Below, one piece after another: positions 1 through 4,606 of a DNA stretch of 6,189 nt; within the stretch, counting starts at the first letter, position 1, and every line of letters starts with the position of its first letter. The position numbers and the translations under genes were made by a program. The notes below the pieces were generated by a model. That model searched no databases. It saw only the letters and a list, made by a program, of their open reading frames with translations, and had not been told where the DNA came from. The stretch is from Clostridia bacterium (GTDB lineage: Bacteria > Bacillota > Clostridia > Oscillospirales > QAMX01). The stretch is from assembly GCA_017547975.1 (NCBI GenBank), contig JAFYNU010000078.1, positions 1 through 6,189 of the forward strand, written 5' to 3'.

Positions 1-314
1 ACCGGGATGCGGATGCGGGTCCCCGGGAACTTGCCAGCACCGATTTCAGAAGCTTTGTGGCAGCCTGCGGTTCGGAAAATAAGATCCGTATCGTCTATCT
101 GCTCCTGGAACACGGCAAGCTCACGTCGTCTCAGCTTTCCAAGGTCCTCCACAGTTCGCCTCCTATGACCGGGCGCTATCTGGAGTCTTTGAGAAGTGAC
201 GGTGTAATCCGTATCAAGGGTCAGGAAGGGAAAAACATCTTCTATGAGCTGAATATGGATTATTTCCACAAGGTGAAAAAGACGGCGGATGCCTTCTGGG
301 CAAACTTCAAGTAA
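1..314 (+). CDS. ArsR-like winged-helix transcriptional regulator, C-terminal part (5' end outside window)
   Basis: The reading frame (first full codon at 3) is open from the left edge to a TAA at 312-314, giving about 103 residues. The fold reads as a winged helix: a first helix (FVAACGSENKIRIVYLLLEH), a helix-turn-helix (LTSSQLSKVLHSSPPMTGRYLESLRSDG), then a wing (IRIKGQEGKNIFYELN) and a C-terminal helix. The 'N-K-I-R-I-V-Y-L-L-L' and 'YLESLRSDGVI' patterns are those of ArsR/HTH_5-type repressors. The only start codon in the visible frame, GTG at 57, lies inside the first helix and has no convincing ribosome binding site, so the true start is probably left of the window. No CXC metal-binding motif is seen in the visible recognition region, so a metal-sensing role is not supported. 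Function and target are unknown. It converges on the minus-strand operon and shares its terminator. Confidence 0.75.
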   Translation, partial: RDADAGPRELASTDFRSFVAACGSENKIRIVYLLLEHGKLTSSQLSKVLHSSPPMTGRYLESLRSDGVIRIKGQEGKNIFYELNMDYFHKVKKTADAFWANFK

Positions 315-321
315 AAACCAA

Positions 322-356
322 AACGACCTTTGGAGCGAATGGCTCCAAAGGTCGTT
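322..356. terminator. Bidirectional intrinsic terminator between convergent genes
   Basis: A perfect 15-bp inverted repeat (arms 322-336 and 342-356) surrounds a 5-nt loop. It begins 8 bp after the stop of the plus-strand regulator and 17 bp after the stop of the minus-strand dehydrogenase. Read on the minus strand, the stem is followed by TTGGTTTTTAC, a good U-rich tail. Read on the plus strand it is followed by GTTTGTTGTG, a weaker one. One hairpin can therefore end both transcripts, more efficiently for the minus-strand operon. Confidence 0.9.
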
Positions 357-372
357 GTTTGTTGTGAAGGAT

Positions 373-1740
373 TTATTCTTCTGCAATATTCCGGGCGACG
401 AAGACGCCGCTGGCCGAAGCATGGGACAGGGAGTGGGTGATGCCGCTGCCGTCGCCAATGACGTAGAGACCCTTGTGCTTGGTTTCCAGCCGCTGGTCCA
501 CCGCAACCTCCATGTTGTAGAACTTGACTTCCACACCGTAAAGCAGGGTATCATCGTTTGCGGTACCGGGGGCCACCTTGTCCAGGGCGTAGATCATTTC
601 AATGATGCCGTCCAGGATACGCTTGGTGAGTACCAGGCTCAGGTCGCCCGGGGTGGCATTCAGAGTGGGGGTCAGGAAGGCTTCCTCGATGCGGCTGGGG
701 GTAGAACGCTGGCCGCGGATCAGGTCACCGAAGCGCTGAACGATAACGCCGCCGCCCAGCATGTTGCTCAGCCTGGCAATGGATTCGCCGTAGCCATTGG
801 AATCCTTAAAGGGTTCGGAGAAATGTTTGGCTACCAAAAGGGCGAAGTTGGTGTTTTCGGTCTGTTTTTCCGGGTCGGCGTAGCTGTGACCGTTGACGGT
901 AATGATACCGTTGGTGTTTTCGTTTACCACGGCACCCCGGGGGTTCATGCAGAAGGTACGGACCTTATCGCCGTATTTGGGGGTACGGTAGACGATTTTG
1001 CTTTCATAAAGCTCATCGGTAAGATGGGAGAAGATTTCCGCCGGCAGTTCCACACGGACGCCGATGTCCACACGGTTGGACTTGGTGGGAATGTCCATGA
1101 TTTTGCAAACCGTTTCCATCCACTTACTCCCGCTGCGGCCCACCGAAATGATGCAGTTCTTGCAGGTGAACTCTCCGGTCTTGCAGATGACCTTGTAACC
1201 GCCCTCGCAAACGGCAACTTCATCCACAGGGGTATTGAAGAAGAAGGTAACCTTATCCTTCAGATAGGTATACAGATTTTCCAGCACCACGTAGTTGATA
1301 TCGGTACCCAGGTGACGGACCGAAGCCTCCAGGAGATAGAGGTCGTTTTGCATACAGAGCTTCTTGAACTTGGTACCGGCTGTGGAATAGAGCTTGGTGC
1401 CTTCGCCGCCGTAGGCCATGTTGATGTCGTCCACGTAGCGCATCAGCTCCAGGGCTTTGGTTTTGCCGATATATTCGTACAGGGTGCCTCCGAAGTCGTT
1501 GGTGATATTGTATTTGCCGTCGGAGAAAGCGCCGGCGCCGCCAAAACCGCTCATGATGGAGCAGCTTTTACAGCCGATGCAGGCTTTGATCTTGTCCCCG
1601 TCAATGGGGCACTTGCGCTTGGCCAGGGGATGGCCGGCTTCAAATACCGCCACCTTCAGGTCGGGGCGGCGCTGTGTCAGTTCGTAGGCGGAAAAAATGC
1701 CGCCGGGACCTGCACCAACAATAATAACGTCAAAAAACAT
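373..1740 (-). CDS. FAD-dependent dehydrogenase/oxidoreductase (COG2509-like) with a four-cysteine cluster
   Basis: This is a soluble flavoprotein of 455 residues. An N-terminal Rossmann dinucleotide-binding motif (VIIVGAGPGG, glycines about 9-14) is followed by an acidic residue ending the second strand (E34 in VAVFEAG), which normally contacts the adenosine ribose of FAD. The second FAD contact, GLYVIGDGSGI, lies near the C terminus (about 424-434). Between residues 44 and 60 is the pattern C-P-x8-C-x2-C-x2-C, followed by GFGGAGAFSDGK (about 65-76). This arrangement is what I recall for the poorly characterised COG2509 family. The substrate is unknown. I chose the ATG at 1738-1740: GGAGA at 1749-1753 lies 8 nt upstream of it, but only 2 nt from the ATG at 1744-1746, and it overlaps an in-frame TTG at 1753-1755. 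The gene begins 33 bp after the histidine kinase with no terminator between, so it is probably the last gene of that operon. Confidence 0.9.
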   Translation of the reverse strand: MFFDVIIVGAGPGGIFSAYELTQRRPDLKVAVFEAGHPLAKRKCPIDGDKIKACIGCKSCSIMSGFGGAGAFSDGKYNITNDFGGTLYEYIGKTKALELMRYVDDINMAYGGEGTKLYSTAGTKFKKLCMQNDLYLLEASVRHLGTDINYVVLENLYTYLKDKVTFFFNTPVDEVAVCEGGYKVICKTGEFTCKNCIISVGRSGSKWMETVCKIMDIPTKSNRVDIGVRVELPAEIFSHLTDELYESKIVYRTPKYGDKVRTFCMNPRGAVVNENTNGIITVNGHSYADPEKQTENTNFALLVAKHFSEPFKDSNGYGESIARLSNMLGGGVIVQRFGDLIRGQRSTPSRIEEAFLTPTLNATPGDLSLVLTKRILDGIIEMIYALDKVAPGTANDDTLLYGVEVKFYNMEVAVDQRLETKHKGLYVIGDGSGITHSLSHASASGVFVARNIAEE

Positions 1741-1748
1741 AATCATTA

Positions 1749-1753
1749 TCTCC
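1749..1753 (-). promoter_or_regulatory. Ribosome binding site that decides the dehydrogenase start
   Basis: GGAGA on the minus strand is 8 nt upstream of the ATG at 1740. Two other in-frame candidates (ATG at 1746, TTG at 1755) are too close to it or overlap it, so they would add five residues at most and are less likely to be used. Confidence 0.65.
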
Positions 1754-1773
1754 AAAAAACAGAAAATTGTTGA

Positions 1774-3213
1774 TCATACCAGGGGCAGATCAAAGAAAAA
1801 AATACAGTAAACACCGGGCTCGCTTTCTACGTGGATGTCGGTGTTGTGACGATTCAAAATGGTTTTGATGATATAAAGCCCCAATCCGAAGCTTTCCTTG
1901 TTGATTCCGCGGGAAGAGTCTGCCTTGTAAAAGCGATCAAAAATATGGGGCAGGGCGTCTTTGGAAATACCGACGCCGGTATTGTAAACCTCCACGTAAG
2001 CCCGTCCGCCGCCCCGGCGAAGGGATACCCGAAGGTGGCCCCGGGGAGGGGCATACTTGATGGCGTTGTCGATGAGGTTGTAGAGAACCTGAACCATGGA
2101 ATCCTCATCGGCTTCCACCATGGTGGGGGAATCGGGAATCTGCACGGCACAGGAAAGGTCTTTCCTGTTGACGGCGTCCTCAAAGCCCAAAAGGGTACGG
2201 CGCATGATTTCACCCAGGTCCACCGGCCGCATAACCAACTTCTCCTCCCCGGAGGAGAGGCGGGTGGCAAGCAGAGTTTGGGAGACCATGCGGGAAAGCC
2301 GTTTGGTTTCCATCAGAACAATCTGCAGGTAATGGCTCTGACGATCCGGGGGGATGGTGCCGTCCAAAATGCCATTGATAAACCCGGAGATGGTGGTCAT
2401 GGGGGTCTTGAGCTCGTGGGTGATATTCGTGATCAGATCCTGTCGGCTGGTTTCAGCTTTTTCCAGATTGGCGGCCATCTCGTTGAAGGCCTTGCTCAAA
2501 TTGGTGATTTCGTCCGAACCGGTGACGGGGATACGGGTTGAGAAATCCCCACGGGAAAAGGCGGTTGCGGCCTGGCTCATGGCATTGATGGGGGAGACAA
2601 TTCTCCGTGCCATGAAATAGGTCAAAAGCAGGGCGGCAATGGTGGCAATGCCCAGGGAAGACAGTGCAATCACCACCAAATCCTGAGACAGGGCGTTCAG
2701 AAAGGAAGAGGTGGTGGAAAGCAGAACGGTGCCGTAAAGGCTGTCGTTGACCTGGGAATGGACCGGAACCCCTACCGTGTAGCAGGCTTCGGGGTAAAAA
2801 CCATTCAAGGAGCTGAATTCGGAAGAAAGCCCCTCCTTGGCTACCCGGTCGGGAAAGTCCGACTCGATCTGACGGACAGGGGCGTAGGTGTAGGTGGAAA
2901 AAACCTCCTCAAACCGATCCTTGTTGGCGTGAATCAAAACTTCCCGTTGCAGATTGACGATCAGAACCTCCGCATCGGTTTCCTCTGCCGAGGAACGAAC
3001 GATTTCCGCCAGGTTTTCCACTGGAACGGTGGAGGTTTCAAAATATAGGACAATGGTGCTGGCAATGCGTTCGGCACTGCGTTGCAGCATCAATTTGGTT
3101 TGCCGTTCGGAATAGCGATAAAGCTGAGGAAAAAGGGAAATACTTAGGATCAGGAAACTGCACAAAAGGACCAGAAGAACCCGAATGAACAGCCGCTGGT
3201 ACAGACTTCTCAT
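1774..3213 (-). CDS. Membrane-bound sensor histidine kinase (HAMP-HisKA-HATPase_c)
   Basis: This is a 479-residue sensor kinase, presumed to phosphorylate the regulator encoded just upstream. TM1 is about residues 8-30. An extracytoplasmic segment of about 145 residues follows (32-178); its strand pattern (AEVLIVNLQREVLIHAN, then YTVGVPV and YGTVLLST) suggests a Cache/PAS-like sensor fold. TM2 is about 179-202, and HAMP about 203-255. The H-box ITHELKTP carries the phospho-accepting H266. In the ATPase domain the N-box is NLIDNAIKYAPP (N379, N383), the F-box IFDRFYKAD (424-432) and the G2 box GLGLYIIK (443-450). The G1 box reads NTGVGI (411-416), with Asn where Asp is commonest; this variant also occurs in other kinases as far as I recall. 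Start and regulator stop overlap as ATGA and the ribosome binding site is weak, which points to translational coupling. The signal is unknown. Confidence 0.96.
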   Translation of the reverse strand: MRSLYQRLFIRVLLVLLCSFLILSISLFPQLYRYSERQTKLMLQRSAERIASTIVLYFETSTVPVENLAEIVRSSAEETDAEVLIVNLQREVLIHANKDRFEEVFSTYTYAPVRQIESDFPDRVAKEGLSSEFSSLNGFYPEACYTVGVPVHSQVNDSLYGTVLLSTTSSFLNALSQDLVVIALSSLGIATIAALLLTYFMARRIVSPINAMSQAATAFSRGDFSTRIPVTGSDEITNLSKAFNEMAANLEKAETSRQDLITNITHELKTPMTTISGFINGILDGTIPPDRQSHYLQIVLMETKRLSRMVSQTLLATRLSSGEEKLVMRPVDLGEIMRRTLLGFEDAVNRKDLSCAVQIPDSPTMVEADEDSMVQVLYNLIDNAIKYAPPRGHLRVSLRRGGGRAYVEVYNTGVGISKDALPHIFDRFYKADSSRGINKESFGLGLYIIKTILNRHNTDIHVESEPGVYCIFFFDLPLV

Positions 3214-3899
3214 AAATTGACAAGCTCAAACTTGTAACCCACACCCCATACGGTTTTCAGCATCCATCTGTTGCTGACCCCATCCAGTTTTTCCCGCAGA
3301 CGCTTGATGTGTACGTCCACCGTGCGGGTGTCACCGGTGTACTCAAAGCCCCAGACGTGATCCAGGAGCTGTTCCCGGGTGAATACCTTGTGGGGGTTAG
3401 AAGCCAGGAAATAAAGCAGTTCGATTTCCTTGGGGGGTACGTCCACCAGCTTACCCCGCAGATAAAGCTGATAGTTGTCCAGATTGATAATCAGGTTATC
3501 AAAGGAAACCGAATGGGTATTCACCGACTCGGCGGACGTGGTCCGGCGCATAACGGCATTGACCCGGGCGATAACCTCCCTCATTTCGAAGGGTTTGACG
3601 ATGTAATCATCGGCACCGCTGTCCAGACCGGACACCTTGTCGCCGGTTTCGCCCCGGGCGGTCAGCATGATAATGGGAACGTCGCTATCCTTGCGGATTT
3701 CGTTGCAAACCTGCCATCCGTCTGCCACCGGCATCATCACGTCCAAAAGGATAATGTGGGGACGAAGAGTGCGGTAAAGGTGGAGCGCTTCCCCGCCGTC
3801 GGCGGCGATGGTAACCTCATAACCTTCTTTTTCCATATAGAGACGGAGAAGAACCGCAATGTTGGAATCATCTTCCGCAATCAACATTTTTTTAGTCAT
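3210..3899 (-). CDS. OmpR/PhoB-family DNA-binding response regulator
   Basis: This 229-residue regulator has the usual size and layout of the OmpR family. The receiver domain (about 1-118) has the acidic pair D10/D11, the phosphorylation site D53 in LLDVMMP, the switch T80 in IIMLTAR and K102 in DYIVKPF. The C-terminal winged helix (about 130-226) contains VPPKEIELLYFL, FTREQLLDHVWG, the recognition helix TRTVDVHIKRLREKL (about 191-205) and the wing VWGVGYKF. All key phospho-relay residues are present, so it should be active. The start ATG at 3897-3899 is preceded by an AAGGAGGGA tract (3911-3919), a slightly long spacing. It is the first gene of the operon, overlaps the kinase gene by 4 bp, and has its own promoter at 3982-4010. 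The target genes are unknown; autoregulation is likely but inferred. Confidence 0.97.
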   Translation of the reverse strand: MTKKMLIAEDDSNIAVLLRLYMEKEGYEVTIAADGGEALHLYRTLRPHIILLDVMMPVADGWQVCNEIRKDSDVPIIMLTARGETGDKVSGLDSGADDYIVKPFEMREVIARVNAVMRRTTSAESVNTHSVSFDNLIINLDNYQLYLRGKLVDVPPKEIELLYFLASNPHKVFTREQLLDHVWGFEYTGDTRTVDVHIKRLREKLDGVSNRWMLKTVWGVGYKFELVNL

Positions 3900-3940
3900 A
3901 ACGCAAAAACTCCCTCCTTGACAGTCGTTATTGGGCCCTA

Positions 3941-3956
3941 TTGTTCAATTGAGCAA
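3941..3956. repeat. 16-bp near-perfect palindrome in the response-regulator leader
   Basis: TTGTTCAATTGAGCAA is self-complementary except for one symmetric base pair. It lies about 20-35 bp downstream of the inferred start point of the two-component operon (near 3975). It could be a repressor operator or a small RNA hairpin in the leader. The sequence shows only the symmetry; function is inferred. Confidence 0.5.
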
Positions 3957-3981
3957 ATCGGTCCCACTTCTCTTGCCTACT

Positions 3982-4010
3982 ATTATACAACTTTTTTTCG
4001 GAAATGTATA
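3982..4010 (-). promoter_or_regulatory. Sigma-A-type promoter of the two-component/dehydrogenase operon
   Basis: On the minus strand, TATACA (4005-4010; four of six matches to TTGACA) is followed by a 17-nt spacer and a perfect TATAAT (3982-3987). Transcription should start near 3975, giving a leader of about 75 nt before the response-regulator ATG. The spacer contains an A-rich run (CGAAAAAAAG on this strand). Confidence 0.8.
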
Positions 4011-4018
4011 GAGTTTCC
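4000..4018. repeat. Inverted repeat between the two divergent promoters
   Basis: GGAAA (4000-4004) and TTTCC (4014-4018) form a symmetric pair separated by 9 bp. The element covers the -35 box of the minus-strand promoter and ends 1 bp before the -35 box of the rpsO promoter. It is a possible operator, but the short arms could arise by chance. Confidence 0.3.
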
Positions 4019-4019
4019 C

Positions 4020-4048
4020 TTTACTTTTTCGAAAAGATGTGATATTAT
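4020..4048 (+). promoter_or_regulatory. Sigma-A-type extended -10 promoter of rpsO-pnp
   Basis: TTTACT (4020-4025) and TATTAT (4043-4048) are separated by exactly 17 nt. A TG dinucleotide at 4040-4041 gives an extended -10 element (TGaTATTAT). Transcription should start near 4055, leaving a leader of about 120 nt before the S15 ATG. The spacer contains the perfect palindrome TTTTCGAAAA (4026-4035). Confidence 0.8.
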
Positions 4049-4054
4049 ATTTCC

Positions 4055-4174
4055 CAGTGTGGCCCCTTGGCAAAGTTTGCGGACAAAGCTTTTCATCAGA
4101 AGAGTATTTCACCCACCGCTTACCATGACAAGCGGGTACGCGCAAAATTTAGAAACTGAAAGGTGAAAAAACGC
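4055..4174 (+). promoter_or_regulatory. Structured rpsO leader, candidate S15 autoregulatory RNA
   Basis: Three pairings can be drawn in the leader. Hairpin A joins CTTTTC (4089-4094) to GAAGAG (4099-4104) around a 4-nt loop. Two bases later, TTTCACC (4107-4113) can pair with GGTGAAA (4162-4168), which contains the ribosome binding site of rpsO. Enclosed by that stem is hairpin B, CCGCTT (4116-4121) with AAGCGG (4130-4135). The result is a multi-branched fold that hides the ribosome binding site. S15 is known to repress its own mRNA in several bacteria by binding structured leaders that resemble its 16S rRNA site. Pairing is seen in the sequence; binding by S15 is inferred. Confidence 0.55.
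4161..4166 (+). promoter_or_regulatory. Ribosome binding site that decides the rpsO start
   Basis: AGGTGA lies 8 nt upstream of the ATG at 4175. An in-frame GTG at 4163 is part of this site and has no binding site of its own, so it is not the start. Confidence 0.8.
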
Positions 4175-4441
4175 ATGCTTACTCCGGAAATCAAACAGCA
4201 GATCATCGAAGCTAACCGCACTCACGAAACCGACACCGGTTCTCCTGAAGTCCAGATCGCCATTCTGACCTACAGAATCAACGATCTGACCGGTCACCTG
4301 AAGCTCCACCCCAAGGATAACCATTCCCGCCGTGGTCTTCTGCAGATGGTTGGTAATCGCCGCAACCTGCTCGATTACCTTGCTCGCAAGGATATCGAAC
4401 GCTACCGCGCCTGCATCGCCAAGCTCGGCATCCGTAAGTAA
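4175..4441 (+). CDS. rpsO: 30S ribosomal protein S15
   Basis: The 88-residue product has the usual S15 length. Family signatures are present in order: DTGSPEVQIAILTYRINDL (about 19-37, start of the first long helix pair), then HLKLHPKDNHSRRGLLQMV (about 39-57, the most conserved block, which contacts 16S rRNA helices 20-22), then RRNLLDYLARKD and the basic C terminus LGIRK. S15 is a primary binder of the central domain of 16S rRNA and nucleates assembly of the platform of the 30S subunit. The ATG at 4175 is chosen because AGGTGA is 8 nt upstream and the protein then aligns with the family's N terminus. It is followed by pnp in the same direction, the classic rpsO-pnp pairing. Codon choice is strongly biased (C- or T-ending, CGC/CGT for Arg), as expected for a highly expressed gene. 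Confidence 0.98.
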   Translation: MLTPEIKQQIIEANRTHETDTGSPEVQIAILTYRINDLTGHLKLHPKDNHSRRGLLQMVGNRRNLLDYLARKDIERYRACIAKLGIRK

Positions 4442-4457
4442 TCCGAAATTTCTGAGA

Positions 4458-4489
4458 GCTGCCGTAGGCCTCGATTGGCTTACGGCAGC
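4458..4489 (+). promoter_or_regulatory. Stable hairpin just downstream of rpsO (possible processing or attenuation site)
   Basis: Arms 4458-4470 and 4477-4489 form a 13-bp stem with one G-U pair and a 6-nt loop, starting 17 nt after the rpsO stop. The bases that follow (AAATCCTATCC) are not a U tract, so this is unlikely to be an efficient intrinsic terminator. It more likely protects the rpsO 3' end or serves as an RNA processing site between rpsO and pnp. Its exact role is inferred. Confidence 0.6.
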
Positions 4490-4512
4490 AAATCCTATCC
4501 TGCTTGCCATTT

Positions 4513-4560
4513 AGTAGTTGAAAGAGGGACACAGGGCTCTGTGTCGTTGTTTCAAGTGCT
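4513..4560 (+). promoter_or_regulatory. Long imperfect stem-loop in the pnp leader
   Basis: The inner stem GACACAG (4528-4534) pairs with CTGTGTC (4539-4545) around a 4-nt loop. Past a small internal loop, TTGAAA (4518-4523) pairs with TTTCAA (4550-4555), and after a G-G mismatch the pairing extends five more pairs to about 4512 and 4560. Such a long interrupted duplex is the type of substrate RNase III cuts. In Escherichia coli the pnp leader has such a hairpin, which is the entry point for PNPase autoregulation. Whether that applies here is inference. Confidence 0.55.
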
Positions 4561-4592
4561 AAACGGCGGGTGGGAAAACACTCTATATTTTT

Positions 4593-4598
4593 AGGAGG
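4593..4598 (+). promoter_or_regulatory. pnp ribosome binding site
   Basis: AGGAGG lies 8 nt upstream of the ATG at 4607, a near-consensus site at ideal spacing. It fixes the start codon even though the gene is incomplete at its 3' end. Confidence 0.9.
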
Positions 4599-4606
4599 AA
4601 AATCCC

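Noticed and set aside
57..59. GTG as the start of the first gene
   Set aside because: It falls inside the first helix of the winged-helix domain, lacks a good ribosome binding site, and the frame is open to the left edge.
289..1773. A 494-codon open frame on the plus strand, opposite the FAD dehydrogenase
   Set aside because: It lies wholly antisense to a well-supported flavoprotein, starts inside the preceding gene, contains the terminator hairpin, and its product has low-complexity Gly/Val/His/Asp composition typical of an antisense shadow.
1831..2541. A 236-codon open frame opposite the histidine kinase
   Set aside because: It is antisense to conserved kinase motifs (H, N, F and G boxes) and its product shows no recognisable domain.
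3945..4145. A 66-codon minus-strand open frame in the divergent control region
   Set aside because: It overlaps both promoters and the rpsO leader and shows no protein family features.
4458..4489. The hairpin after rpsO as a standard intrinsic terminator
   Set aside because: The stem is strong, but the following bases are A/C/T mixed with no run of T, so efficient termination is unlikely.
4584..4589. TATATT as a possible -10 box of a separate pnp promoter
   Set aside because: No acceptable -35 hexamer lies about 17 nt upstream, and the start point would fall on the ribosome binding site.
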